Shown: positions 8,122 to 16,956 of the stretch, piece by piece
Numbering within the stretch: position 1 is the first letter of the stretch
How the letters are laid out: every line of letters begins with the position of its first letter
DNA from: Verrucomicrobiota bacterium
GTDB taxonomy: Bacteria > Verrucomicrobiota > Verrucomicrobiia > Chthoniobacterales > SZAS-18
DNA: 38,204 bases
Assembly: GCA_019241085.1 (NCBI GenBank)
Contig: JAFAXH010000017.1
Coordinates: 1 to 38,204 of the forward strand
Direction of reading: 5' to 3'
Translations under genes and position numbers: made by a program
The notes under the pieces: model-generated
Told to the model about the DNA's origin: nothing
Database searches by the model: none
Seen by the model: only the letters and a program-made list of their open reading frames with translations

Positions 8122-9492
8122 TTACCCACGTTTCTTTTCAGAATCAGCGCCGTATGCCGCGCACAGCCACGCGAGCGCGGCGTCGCGATCGGCAAACGCA
8201 CCCTCGAGCTGACGCGTCTGCGCGGCATCCAGAATTTCGCTGAAAACCGGACCGGGGCGCAGGCCGAGCGCGATGAGATCGCGGCCGTTGATGAACGGCT
8301 TCGGAATCAGCGGCGCATTGGCAAATTCCTCCTGCTTCGCGCGCAGAAATTCGTAGTTGTCCAGCATCCCATGACTGCCCGCGCAATCGACGCGGTGCAG
8401 TTCCATCTCGTCCTCAATCGTCGGCCGCGCGAGCATCCGTTTCAGCGTGGCGACGCGCATGTGCGGCACGTCTTTGAACGCCATGTGCTGCTCGACGGCG
8501 ACGACCGTGGCGTCGATCTCGGCGCGGGAAAAACGCAACCGTTCCAGCACGCGCTCGGTCATGCGCGCGCCGACGTGCTCGTGGCCGTTGAAACGGATGC
8601 GACCGGTCGGATCGACGGCGAACGTCGGCGGCTTGCCAATGTCGTGCAGGAGCACGCTGAAGACGAGCGGCACACTGACCGTCTGGACGGTTGGTAAGAG
8701 CGAAAGCATCAGCCGCGTGTGGACAAACACGTCGCCTTCCGGATGAAACTGCGGCGGCTGCGCGCAGCCTTTGCAAGCGTCGAGTTCGGGCAGCACGACG
8801 CGCAGGAGTCCACTCGCATCGAGCAGGTCGAAGCCGCGCAGGCGCGTCGGCGCGGTGAAGATTTTCACCAGCTCGTCACGGATGCGTTCGGCAGAAACCG
8901 ACGTGATTTGCGCGGCCATCGCGCGGACGGCTTCCCAGGTTTTGGCTTCAATCTCGAACTCCAGCGCGGCGGCGAAACGCACCGCGCGCAGCAGACGCAA
9001 TTTGTCTTCCGCGAAACGCGCCGCCGGCTCGCCGATGGCGCGCAGAATTTTTTTTTCCAAGTCCGCGCGGCCGCCGACGTAGTCGAGCGTTTCTTCGCGC
9101 AGCGGATCGTAGAAAAGTCCGTTCACCGTGAAGTCGCGCCGTTCAGCGTCTTCGCGCGCCGTGGTGAAGCGCACGCTCTCAGGCCGGCGGCCGTCGAGAT
9201 ATGCGCCGTCGGCACGAAAGGTAGCGACTTCAAATTGCCAGCCGCCTTCCAGCACGACGACGACGCCGAAATGCGCGCCGACGGCGACGGTGCGTTTGAA
9301 CAAAGCCTGCACCTGCTCGGGCCGCGCATCCGTGGCGATGTCGAAATCTTTTGGCGGCACGCCGCGCAGCTTGTCGCGCACGCAGCCGCCGGCAAAGAGC
9401 GCCTGAAATCCGGCGGCGTGCAGACGCGCGACAATGTTGCGGGCGGCGAGTTCCATCGAGGTATTCAGGCCGTTGTCACGCGTATCATTCAT
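8122..9492 (-). CDS. CCA tRNA nucleotidyltransferase / poly(A) polymerase family
   Basis: A 456-residue class II nucleotidyltransferase that adds or repairs the CCA end of tRNAs (poly(A) polymerase is the alternative within the family). The head domain has LFAGGCVRDKLRG and the metal-binding DFDIAT (D-x-D). The basic RRDFTVNGLFYDP block and the tRNA/nucleotide-binding helix region (RLLRAVRFAAALEFEI) follow. The C-terminal half holds an HD domain (VFSVLLHDIGKP, then NGHEHVGARM), as in many bacterial CCA enzymes with phosphodiesterase activity. I take the ATG at 9492; a GTG precedes it at 9495, and a later Met at 9456 (MELAARNIVARL) is also possible. Repeat element B lies just upstream, where a promoter would be expected. 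Confidence 0.9.
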   Translation of the reverse strand: MNDTRDNGLNTSMELAARNIVARLHAAGFQALFAGGCVRDKLRGVPPKDFDIATDARPEQVQALFKRTVAVGAHFGVVVVLEGGWQFEVATFRADGAYLDGRRPESVRFTTAREDAERRDFTVNGLFYDPLREETLDYVGGRADLEKKILRAIGEPAARFAEDKLRLLRAVRFAAALEFEIEAKTWEAVRAMAAQITSVSAERIRDELVKIFTAPTRLRGFDLLDASGLLRVVLPELDACKGCAQPPQFHPEGDVFVHTRLMLSLLPTVQTVSVPLVFSVLLHDIGKPPTFAVDPTGRIRFNGHEHVGARMTERVLERLRFSRAEIDATVVAVEQHMAFKDVPHMRVATLKRMLARPTIEDEMELHRVDCAGSHGMLDNYEFLRAKQEEFANAPLIPKPFINGRDLIALGLRPGPVFSEILDAAQTRQLEGAFADRDAALAWLCAAYGADSEKKRG

Positions 9493-9514
9493 CACTACTG
9501 CTCGCTTGGTTGCA

Positions 9515-9592
9515 TCTTAATCCTACTCGCAATCCTAACTTTAGTCTTCTGCGCCCGCCGCGCTTTCTGTTGCCTCCGTGGCGGGGACCAGG
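9515..9592 (+). repeat. Hexamer-arm inverted-repeat element, copy B (half, degenerate)
   Basis: The left arm at 9515-9545 contains CTTAATCCTA and AATCCTAA units and ends in TTTAGTC. The core TTCTGCGCCCGCCGCGC ... TTGCCTCCG matches copies C and D. The right arm is not recognisable. It lies about 20 bases upstream of the CCA-adding enzyme start, in the 309-base gap 9496-9804, which otherwise holds only the terminator at 9694-9740. Confidence 0.55.
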
Positions 9593-9693
9593 AGAAAGCT
9601 TTGGCCTAGCGTTAATTAAAGAGCCGCCATGCACGCGGCGCGGTGTTTTCTTCGGACTCCTGGACCGAGCATGCGAAGGGGAACACACGCCTG

Positions 9694-9740
9694 CTAAAAA
9701 AACTAAAGCCCCGCCCCGGCGTTGCAGCCAGGGCAGGGCT
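9694..9740 (-). terminator. Rho-independent terminator of the Cys-rich protein gene
   Basis: Read on the minus strand, a 13-position stem (AGCCCTGCCCTGG against CCGGGGCGGGGCT, two mismatches) with an 8-base loop is followed by TTTAGTTTTTTT. It lies 65 bases past the stop of the gene at 9805-10245. Confidence 0.75.
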
Positions 9741-9804
9741 GAGTTTGCGTGAGCGCTTCTGCCTCGCCTTTTATCAAGGCTAGCCAGGCAGTCGCTGCTC
9801 CTTC

Positions 9805-10245
9805 TTAGCGGAGGGCCACGCGACCATGACCGCGGCGGTCATCGCAGCGCCGTTCATGGCAGCGGCGGCGGCTGTCTTCGCAGCGGCTCCAACGCTGGCG
9901 GCGGCAGCTATCATAATCGTAGTAGCAGCTGGAATAGTCGCTGCAGTCATCGTCGCAGCGATAATGGCGACGATAGCGGCAGTCGTCGTGGTAATAGACC
10001 ACCGGCCCATGGCAACGGCTGCGCTCGCCGCCGCAGTGGCGGGGATGGCAGCGGCCTCCCTCGTAGGCTTTGGCCGAGGGGGCGAGGCTGAGGGTGAGCG
10101 CGAGCGCAACCAAGCCCGCGCTGGCCAGCTTCAGTGCCAGTGAGCGTTTGGCCGGGTTGCGCTTGCTAGTGTCAGGCTCCGTAGTTTCCGTGCTTTCGGT
10201 TTGCCCCATGTTTTCCTGTTGTTGTTCTGTGTTTTCTTCTTTCAT
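9805..10245 (-). CDS. Cys/Arg/Tyr-rich exported small protein
   Basis: A 146-residue protein that I do not recognise. A polar N-terminus of 33 residues, rich in Glu, Gln and Thr, precedes a basic-hydrophobic export signal (SLALKLASAGLVALALTLSL, cleavage probably after APSAKA). The mature part of about 86 residues is striking. It has 11 cysteines spaced mostly 4-8 apart (for example HCGGERSRC, RCDDDC, SSCYYDYDSC), with many Arg, His, Asp and Tyr and almost no aliphatic residues. This suggests a disulfide-rich or metal-binding surface protein. The long pre-signal extension is odd; the second Met at residue 13 (MGQTES) would shorten it. A good terminator follows, so it looks like a real single-gene unit. 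Confidence 0.65.
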   Translation of the reverse strand: MKEENTEQQQENMGQTESTETTEPDTSKRNPAKRSLALKLASAGLVALALTLSLAPSAKAYEGGRCHPRHCGGERSRCHGPVVYYHDDCRYRRHYRCDDDCSDYSSCYYDYDSCRRQRWSRCEDSRRRCHERRCDDRRGHGRVALR

Positions 10246-10308
10246 AACGAATATCCGCTGCTTTCTAAGTTCAGCGGGTTGTTTGTTGTTTTGTTTGTTT
10301 GTTGTGTT

Positions 10309-10330
10309 TATCGGGCATCTATACCCGATA
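10309..10330. promoter_or_regulatory. Palindrome upstream of the Cys-rich protein gene
   Basis: TATCGGG and CCCGATA flank an 8-base spacer, 64 bases ahead of the ATG at 10245. The stretch between them and the start is an unusual T/G run (on the plus strand TTGTTTGTTGTTTTG-like). It could be an operator or part of the promoter; I could not place a convincing -10/-35 pair. Confidence 0.35.
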
Positions 10331-10740
10331 GAATTTATACGATCCGCCCGTGAGCCTTTGCACTAGCGGTGGCCAAAGCCCCGGCGTGCTCGTGCCGGAT
10401 TTATCGGGCGCAGCTTGTAATTGCCTTGCGTCGAGCAGTTCAGTTGTTCGGGAAAACGGCTAAAGTATTTTTACCCTCCAGCAAGCGCGATTCCGGCAGG
10501 GTTCAAAGCTCATTGACCCTGTCGTAAAGTGGCCTCCTCATACTTGGAATGACCTGCGCCCCGGTCATGAATACGACTTGGTCCCGGACAGCATTTTTCG
10601 CTTTGCCGGCATTCATCCCAGCGAGCGTTTCGCCAAATAAATATCCGGCTCGGCAGTGAGTCGGAGCTGAGAAGGCGGGAGCGCGCGGGAGGCTTTCTCT
10701 CTTGCAGCGACGGCGTTCGCCTTTACCCTATATTTCACCC
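10331..10740. other. Intergenic region, no gene seen
   Basis: About 410 bases between the divergent Cys-rich protein gene and the large kinase gene. I see no ORF with recognisable features, no tRNA and no strong terminator. The only structure is a 6-bp inverted repeat (ATGACC ... GGTCAT) near 10550-10570. A GGGAGG at 10687-10692 precedes a possible TTG start at 10702. Confidence 0.4.
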
Positions 10741-13700
10741 ATGCCAACGCCCGCTCCCTCGGCCGCGACGCCCGTTTCGTCGTCGTCGCCGCCGTCGGAT
10801 GTTTTTCAGCATTACCAAGTGTTGCGCCGGCCGGAAGACGGCTCGCTGTGGGAACTCGGGCGCGGCGCGATGGGCATCACTTACAAGGCGTTCGACGTGA
10901 ACCTGCGCTGTCACGTCGCGCTCAAAGTCGTCAACTCGCAATTCCTGCACAGCGAGACGGCGCGCGCGCGATTCGTGCGCGAAGCCCGCGCCGCGGCGCG
11001 CCTGCGGCACCCAAACGTCGCGAGCGTGTATCACCTCGGCACCGAGGGCGACACGTTTTTTTACGCGATGGAATTCATCGACGGCGAGACGCTCGAAGCG
11101 CTCGTGCGCCGGCTCGGCCCGCTCGCGCCGACGACGGCGTTGCGGCTGGTGAGCCAGGTCGCCCGCGCGCTCATCGCCGCGTCGCGCCAGCGGCTCGTCC
11201 ACCGCGACATCAAGCCGGCAAACTTGATGGTCGTGCGCGATGACGACGAGAGCGGTGACGACGCCTACGCCGAACTGCGGGTAAAGGTGATCGACTTCGG
11301 CCTGGCGCGTTCGCTCTTTGCCGCGACGCACGTGGACGGCAGCGTGACTCCCGCCAGCGACCCCGGAGCGTTGACGAACGTCACCGTCGCCGGTTTCGTC
11401 GGCACGCCGCTCTTCGCCAGCCCGGAGCAGTTGGAGGAAAAAGACCTCGACGCGCGTTCGGATTTTTATTCCCTGGGCGTCACGCTCTGGTATTTGCTCG
11501 CGGGTCAGCCGCCGTTTACCGGCACGCTGGCGAGCATCATTTCCCAACACCTGACGCGGGAGCCGCCGCTGGAAAATCTGCCGGCGACCGTGCCTGCGCC
11601 GGTGCGCGAATTGCTCGCCCGGCTGTTGCAAAAAGACCGCGCCGCGCGTCCGCAAACCGCCGTCGAATTGCGCAACGAACTCGAGGCCGCCCTGCGCGCC
11701 ACCTTCGCCGCCCGCGCCGCCAGCGTGGTCACCAACGAAGCCGCTGAGACGTTGCCGGAAGGCGACGCGCTCTTCGCCGTGGCCGCCGCCGATTTGCCCT
11801 CGGCTGGTTCGGCGCGGCGGGGCGACGCCGATGGGTCGAGCTTTGCCAGCGGCACGATGCTCGGCGGACGTTTCCGGCTCGTGCGTTACGTCGGCGAAGG
11901 CAGCGGCGGCCGGCTGTTTCTCGCGCGCGATTTGATGAAGGATCGCGCGCCGGTCGCCGTCCGCGTGCTGCCCGCGGACCTGGTCGTCACGCCACAGGAA
12001 GAGGATGCGCTCCGGGCCGATTGCGAGCGCGCGCGGCAGGCGCCGCACCCCGCGCTCCTGGGCGCGTATGCCTGCGAGCGGCACGGGCTGCACTTCTGTC
12101 TGGTGCGGGAATGGATCAGCGGTTTCACGCTCGTCGATCTCCTGCGCAATCGCGGCACACTCGGGGTCGAGGATGTGCTGCGGTTGTTGCAACCGACCGC
12201 GCTCGGCGTGGATCACGCGGCGGACGCGGGGTTGTCCCGCCGGCTCGATCTTGCGCCGCACCAAGTGTTCCTGCACTTCCCTGGCGACCGGGTCAATGAT
12301 GGCGCCGACGCGCCTTTGCGTTCCGTGCCGGATGGGCCGCTCGCGGGTTGGCCGGCGTGGCAACTCAAGCTCGATCCGCTTGGCATCTCGCGCGAGTCGG
12401 CGGACCTCGTCACCTGGGCGGGCGATCTCACGTTGTTGCCTGAAAATGACGCCGCAGTTCCCGCCGTGACGGATGCCGCCGACGGGCACCGCCTCGCCGC
12501 GCTGGGCCGGCTGGTTTACGAGTTGCTCGGCGGCGTGATGGCCGCCGACGGACCGGTGCGTTTCGTGAACCGGCCATCGCTCGGCGAGGAAGCCAATGAC
12601 GTGCTGCGCCGTTGCGTGCAAGCCGCCGCCAGCGATGCCGACGCGGCCTTCGCCAGCAGCGTCGATTTTTACGAAGCCCTCGCCCGCGCGTCCGGCTACG
12701 ATCCCGCGACGCTCGAACCGTTCGTTGCGCCGCCGCCGGTCGCGCCCGCCTCGGCTGCCGCGGCATTATCCATTTCCTCACCGCCAGCGGTGCCAGTGGC
12801 GGCGGAAGAGGAACAAGCCAATACGCGCGGTGCCTTCGACACGCTGTCATCGCCGGTTGCGTTGCCTCCGCCGCAAACCGGAAACAGCAATCCGCCGCAA
12901 AAAATACGGACGCCCGCGCGCCGTCTGCGTCCTGCGGCTGCCGCCGGCGCCATGGTCGAGACCCCGCGCCAGAGTGGCAACGACCGGGTCGCGTCACCGC
13001 CGCTGCCTCCTCCGATCATTACCGCTCGTGGAAACGGGTTGGAACGTTTTGAATCGTCAGCCGCGTCGGCACCGCGCCGCAGCGATGAGTCGGCTGAGGC
13101 CAGCGCGTGGCAGCGCGCGCTTTTGCTCAGCAGCGGAGATGACGGCGGATCGTTCTTTTTTCGCTGGCCGGTGGTGATGCTGGCTTCCGTGATCCTGCTG
13201 GCGTGCGCCATCGCCTTCGCGGTTTCCGTGCAGCGACGCCAGCCTCGCCCCGCTGCGCCCGCCGTTGCCGCCACTGCCACTCCCAGCCCGGCGCGTCAAA
13301 CCACGCCCGCGCTCGTTTCTTCTTCCGCACCGACGACCCCAGCCCCGGTTGCGCCAGCCGCCCGCCCGACGCCCTCGGCGTCAGGCGCCAGATCATCGCC
13401 GCCTGCTGTCGCCGCAGTCTCGCCGCGCGCCGCCACGCCGCCGTCCGCTACTCCGTCGCGGCTGGCGCAACAAAACCGTCCGCCGCCATCGCCCGCACCG
13501 ACCATCGCCGCGGCTTCGCCTGCTTCGGCGCGTCCGAACCGCGTGAACGCCGCACCGCCGTCGCCCGCGCCCACGCTCGCCGACCCGCGCGCGCTGGCCG
13601 CGGAGATTGCTTCCAGCCCGGAGGCGCCCACGCCTCGCCCGTTGCCGCCGGAGGCGGAACCGTCGCCGCGCACGGTGATCGCAGCCGACTCTTCGCCGAC

Positions 13701-14673
13701 GCCCTCCGCACGTTCCGTCGAGGTTGCTCCGCTCGAACCACCCCCCGTGCCTGCGCCGGAAAACGCCGCCGCTTTCGCGCCCACGCCACCGACCTTGACG
13801 GCAGCATCCGCCCCGACGCCAGCGGGTGCGGCTTCTTCTCCAAATGCGGCACCACCGGAGATTGTGGAAGCAACGCCTTCGCCTTTGCCGCGGACAGGGA
13901 CGACTGCCGCGCCGACACCTGCGGCGCCCCGGCCCAACGCCAGCCCGACGCCGACTGTCCTAGCCGCCGCGCGACCTGCGCCGTCATCATCCACTGCCGC
14001 CGCCGAGCCGTCGCATTCCAATTCAAATCAGGAGCGACGCGTCACGATCCGACTCACCAGCGAGCCGTCCGGCGCGGAGGTGTCGTTGCACGGAGAATCG
14101 CTTGGGGTCACGCCGAAGATCGTCACGCTGCCGCCGGGCGATTACACGCTCGTCGGGCATTATAGAAATTGGCCGGAGGTGGATCGCGCCATTCACCTGG
14201 CAGTCGAGGATGTAGCCGTCGATGTGACCATCCGGATGATCCCGCCATCCTTGGTGCCGATCAATCAGCCCACGCCCACGCCGGCCACCGCGCGGCAAGG
14301 TCGGGAACGCACCCGCCGCGCCAGCCCGGTGGTCGCCGAATCATCGCCCGCGCCGCCGCCACCGACGGTCGCCGCCTCCACGCCCGCCGCGGGTGCGCCC
14401 GACTTGGGCTCCACGCCGACGCCGACGCCGTCATCGCGCAGTTGGATGAATCCACTCCGCATTTTCGGTCGCGGCCGGCCGCGGGAGAATACACCGCCGC
14501 CGACCGCCGCCTCGCCGCCGACGCCGTTGCCGCCAGCCGCCGCGCCCGCGCCATCGGCGTCGCCGCCGCCGCCCGTGGTGGTAACGCCCGACGGGCGACC
14601 GCAGCCGCAGCCGTTTTTCGATGGCAGCGAACCAGTGCCTCCGCCGGTTGAAGAACGGCCGCGCAATCCGTGA
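10741..14673 (+). CDS. Large Ser/Thr kinase: active kinase, pseudokinase, TM segment, PEGA domain
   Basis: A 1310-residue membrane receptor kinase. Residues 24-330 form an active Hanks-type kinase domain: glycine loop GRGAMG, ALKVV lysine, HRDIKPANLMV near 155, DFGLA near 185, and a GTPLFASPEQ activation segment. A second kinase-like domain begins near 374 (LGGRFRLVRYVGEGSGGRLF) but lacks HRD (RRLDLAPHQVFLHF instead) and DFG, so it is a pseudokinase. One TM segment (WPVVMLASVILLACAIAFAV, about 809-828) is followed by about 260 residues of Pro/Ala/Thr/Ser-rich linker. A PEGA domain at about 1098-1170 (TSEPSGAEVSLHGESLGVTP, LPPGDYTL) then leads to another disordered tail. Kinase domains should be cytoplasmic, and PEGA periplasmic. 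I chose the ATG at 10741; a TTG at 10702 with a GGGAGG 9 bases ahead is the alternative. Confidence 0.93.
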   Translation: MPTPAPSAATPVSSSSPPSDVFQHYQVLRRPEDGSLWELGRGAMGITYKAFDVNLRCHVALKVVNSQFLHSETARARFVREARAAARLRHPNVASVYHLGTEGDTFFYAMEFIDGETLEALVRRLGPLAPTTALRLVSQVARALIAASRQRLVHRDIKPANLMVVRDDDESGDDAYAELRVKVIDFGLARSLFAATHVDGSVTPASDPGALTNVTVAGFVGTPLFASPEQLEEKDLDARSDFYSLGVTLWYLLAGQPPFTGTLASIISQHLTREPPLENLPATVPAPVRELLARLLQKDRAARPQTAVELRNELEAALRATFAARAASVVTNEAAETLPEGDALFAVAAADLPSAGSARRGDADGSSFASGTMLGGRFRLVRYVGEGSGGRLFLARDLMKDRAPVAVRVLPADLVVTPQEEDALRADCERARQAPHPALLGAYACERHGLHFCLVREWISGFTLVDLLRNRGTLGVEDVLRLLQPTALGVDHAADAGLSRRLDLAPHQVFLHFPGDRVNDGADAPLRSVPDGPLAGWPAWQLKLDPLGISRESADLVTWAGDLTLLPENDAAVPAVTDAADGHRLAALGRLVYELLGGVMAADGPVRFVNRPSLGEEANDVLRRCVQAAASDADAAFASSVDFYEALARASGYDPATLEPFVAPPPVAPASAAAALSISSPPAVPVAAEEEQANTRGAFDTLSSPVALPPPQTGNSNPPQKIRTPARRLRPAAAAGAMVETPRQSGNDRVASPPLPPPIITARGNGLERFESSAASAPRRSDESAEASAWQRALLLSSGDDGGSFFFRWPVVMLASVILLACAIAFAVSVQRRQPRPAAPAVAATATPSPARQTTPALVSSSAPTTPAPVAPAARPTPSASGARSSPPAVAAVSPRAATPPSATPSRLAQQNRPPPSPAPTIAAASPASARPNRVNAAPPSPAPTLADPRALAAEIASSPEAPTPRPLPPEAEPSPRTVIAADSSPTPSARSVEVAPLEPPPVPAPENAAAFAPTPPTLTAASAPTPAGAASSPNAAPPEIVEATPSPLPRTGTTAAPTPAAPRPNASPTPTVLAAARPAPSSSTAAAEPSHSNSNQERRVTIRLTSEPSGAEVSLHGESLGVTPKIVTLPPGDYTLVGHYRNWPEVDRAIHLAVEDVAVDVTIRMIPPSLVPINQPTPTPATARQGRERTRRASPVVAESSPAPPPPTVAASTPAAGAPDLGSTPTPTPSSRSWMNPLRIFGRGRPRENTPPPTAASPPTPLPPAAAPAPSASPPPPVVVTPDGRPQPQPFFDGSEPVPPPVEERPRNP

Positions 14674-14728
14674 CAAATTTTTTTGAACAGACGTTTTTCG
14701 GCTTGGTCCAAAGCAACAGGTTAAGGTG

Positions 14729-14796
14729 ATTCGGGTCCGCGCGCGTGACTGTTCGGCAGCAGAGTTCCTTGGCGCGCGCGGCCCGAATTCTTTTTT
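14729..14796 (+). terminator. Strong rho-independent terminator after the kinase gene
   Basis: A stem of about 16 bp (ATTCGGGTCCGCGCGCG against CGCGCGCGGCCCGAAT, one bulge) with a loop of 27 bases is followed by TCTTTTTT. It lies 55 bases after the kinase stop and isolates phoB from upstream transcription. Confidence 0.8.
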
Positions 14797-14823
14797 GGGG
14801 AAAGAGGCGGCCCGCGCGGTTCG

Positions 14824-14839
14824 GTGACGATTCCGTCAC
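14824..14839. promoter_or_regulatory. Palindrome upstream of phoB
   Basis: A perfect inverted repeat GTGACG-ATTC-CGTCAC lies 39 bases before the phoB ATG. Its position suits an operator, perhaps for autoregulation, but it does not match the classical PHO box. Confidence 0.35.
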
Positions 14840-14878
14840 TTGCCAGAATTCCACCCGCCTGCCGATAATCGCCGGCTG

Positions 14879-15646
14879 ATGACGATTCCCTCTTCGCCCA
14901 CGGCTGCCGCCGCGGTGGCGGCCCGCGTGCTCCTGGTGGATGATGAACCCGACGTGGCCGATCTCGTGCGCTACCGGCTCCAAGGCGCGGGACACGAAGT
15001 CATGGTGGCCAGCGATGGGTTGACTGCTCTGCGCCTCGCGCGCGAACGCCGGCCGGACTTGCTCGTGCTCGATTTGATGCTGCCGCAAATGAGCGGCCAG
15101 GAAGTCTGCCGCCAGCTCAAGAGCGATCCCGAAACGGCGTCGATCCCGATCATCATGCTCACGGCGCGCGGACAGCCGGCGGAGCGCATCGCCGGCCTGG
15201 AGATCGGCGCGGACGATTATGTAACGAAGCCGTTCAGCCCGCGCGAGCTGCTCCTGCGCGTAGGCGCCGTGCTGCGCCGCGTGCGGGCGGGCGAGGGCAG
15301 CGGCGCGCGGCGCGAGGCGGCGCTGGAGGTGGGGGAATTCCAAATCGACAAGGGCGCGTTCGAGGTCCGGCTCGCCGGCCGGCGGCTTGAGCTGACGACG
15401 ACGGAGTTCAAGCTCCTCTGCCTGCTCATCGAGCGGCGCGGCCAGACGCAGAGCCGCGAGCGCCTGCTCAGCGACGTGTGGGGCTATGAGAATGCCATCG
15501 ACACGCGCACGGTCGATACGCACGTTCGCCGGCTGCGTGAAAAACTCGGGCCGCACGCCGCGTCAATCGAAACCTCGCGCGGCGCAGGCTACCGCTTCCG
15601 CGTGCCGGCGGCGGCGGAGACGGACGATCCCTCGCCAACGGTGTAA
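14879..15646 (+). CDS. phoB: PhoB-like OmpR-family response regulator
   Basis: A 255-residue two-component response regulator. The receiver domain has the acidic pocket (LLVDDEPDV), the phospho-acceptor Asp at about residue 65 in LLVLDLMLPQMSG, the Thr in MLTARG and the Lys in TKPFSP. The C-terminal winged helix (about 155-245) has ELTTTEFKLLCLLIERRG, VWGYENAIDTRTVDTHVRRL and GAGYRFR, typical of PhoB/OmpR. It should activate transcription when phosphorylated by the kinase encoded next. The symbol rests on overall similarity and on pairing with a PhoR-type kinase; no pst genes are in view, so phosphate control is inferred. The ATG at 14879 is preferred over a TTG at 14840 because the family starts close to the first beta strand. 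Confidence 0.85.
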   Translation: MTIPSSPTAAAAVAARVLLVDDEPDVADLVRYRLQGAGHEVMVASDGLTALRLARERRPDLLVLDLMLPQMSGQEVCRQLKSDPETASIPIIMLTARGQPAERIAGLEIGADDYVTKPFSPRELLLRVGAVLRRVRAGEGSGARREAALEVGEFQIDKGAFEVRLAGRRLELTTTEFKLLCLLIERRGQTQSRERLLSDVWGYENAIDTRTVDTHVRRLREKLGPHAASIETSRGAGYRFRVPAAAETDDPSPTV

Positions 15647-15657
15647 CATCAGGTGTT

Positions 15658-16956
15658 TTGGATCCCCTCCTCCTAGTTTGTGTTCTCGCCAGCGCGTTGA
15701 TGGCGTGCGGCGGGTGGCTCTACGCGCGCTACATCCGCCCGGCGCGCGCGTGGCGCGACATGGTGGCGACGCTGACCGCGCGCGTGCGCGAGCTGGAGCA
15801 GGAACGACGCGACGAAAGCTTTCATTTACACACCATCCTCGACCGGCTGACCGAGGGTGTGCTCATCGTCGATGGCGCGCAGAAAATCCGGCTCGTCAAT
15901 CCGGGCCTGCGCGCGATGTTCGACTTCAGCGCGTCGCCGTTGAACCGCACGCCGCTCGAAGCATTTCGCCATCACGCCATTCACGCCACGGTGCGCGCGG
16001 CCCTCGCCGGCGACCAGCCGCAGGCGCGCACGGTGACGCTCGAAGTGCGGCAGGAAAACGGTCGTTACGTGGAAAAACATTTCCACCTCACAGCCACGAG
16101 TCTCGCGCCGGGCGGCGGCGCCATCGCGATTTTTCACGACGTGACCCAGCTCAAGGCGCTCGAAGCCGTGCGGCGCGATTTCGTGGCCAACGTTTCGCAC
16201 GAGCTGCGCACGCCGTTGTCGATCCTTAACGGCTATCTCGAAACGTTGCTCGAACCCGAAGGTCTGCGGGACGAAACCGCCGTCCGGCGTTTCCTCGGTG
16301 TGATGTGGAAACACGGCCAGCGGCTCCAGCATTTGCTCGAAGATTTGCTGACGCTCGCTCGCTTGGAGAGCAACGGCACGCAGCCGGGAAAAAATCACGG
16401 CGCTGCGGCGGCGGCCCAGGATGGCGACGGCGTTCCGCCAAAGCCGCTCGTCGATTTGCGGGCCGTGCTCGTCGGCGTGGTCGAGCGGCTCGCGCCGGTG
16501 ATCGCGCAAAAGAGCGCCAGCGTGCAGACCGAGTTCGCGGCGGACCTGCCGTTCATCGCAGCCGATGCCGGCCAGCTCGACCAAGTGTTTTTTAACCTGC
16601 TCGACAACGCGCTCAAATATGGCGAACGCACTACGGCCGGCGGCGGCGGCGCCGTCGCCGCTCCGCTGACCATGCGGCTCGTTGCGCGCCGCGTTCCTGC
16701 TTCCGCCGAGCCGGCGGCGGAGTCCGTGGAAATCCTCGTGACTGACAACGGCCCTGGCATCCCGCTGGCCGACCAGCCGCACTTGTTCGAGCGATTCTAT
16801 CGCGTCCACAAAGATCGCTCGCGCGATGCCGGCGGCACGGGCTTGGGACTAGCCATCGTGAAGCACATCGTGCAGGCGCACGGCGGGCAAGTGAGCGTCG
16901 AGAGTCAGCCCGGCGCCGGCGCGACGTTCCGCGTGTGTTTGCCTTCTCAAACTTAA
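15658..16956 (+). CDS. phoR: PhoR-like sensor histidine kinase
   Basis: A 432-residue sensor kinase that should phosphorylate the neighbouring response regulator. It has one N-terminal TM segment (LLLVCVLASALMACGGWLYA), a short coiled linker (ARVRELEQERRDESF), a PAS domain (about 55-165, opening ILDRLTEGVLIVDGAQKI), and HisKA with the phospho-His at about 181 (VANVSHELRTPLSILNGYL). The HATPase follows (NLLDNALKYGER, VTDNGPGIP, LFERFYRVHKDRS, GGTGLGLAIVKHIVQAHGG). The single TM segment and PAS match PhoR. The start is a TTG at 15658 with AGG four bases before it, 11 bases after the phoB stop. The TAA stop lies inside the left arm of repeat element C. Confidence 0.88.
   Translation: MDPLLLVCVLASALMACGGWLYARYIRPARAWRDMVATLTARVRELEQERRDESFHLHTILDRLTEGVLIVDGAQKIRLVNPGLRAMFDFSASPLNRTPLEAFRHHAIHATVRAALAGDQPQARTVTLEVRQENGRYVEKHFHLTATSLAPGGGAIAIFHDVTQLKALEAVRRDFVANVSHELRTPLSILNGYLETLLEPEGLRDETAVRRFLGVMWKHGQRLQHLLEDLLTLARLESNGTQPGKNHGAAAAAQDGDGVPPKPLVDLRAVLVGVVERLAPVIAQKSASVQTEFAADLPFIAADAGQLDQVFFNLLDNALKYGERTTAGGGGAVAAPLTMRLVARRVPASAEPAAESVEILVTDNGPGIPLADQPHLFERFYRVHKDRSRDAGGTGLGLAIVKHIVQAHGGQVSVESQPGAGATFRVCLPSQT

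Noticed and set aside
10331-10740. A small RNA gene upstream of the kinase
   Set aside because: Only a short 6-bp hairpin and no promoter-terminator pair; not supportable from sequence alone.
10735-12621. A 628-codon minus-strand ORF opposite the large kinase
   Set aside because: Low-complexity Arg/Glu/His translation typical of a shadow; kinase motifs on the plus strand explain the region.
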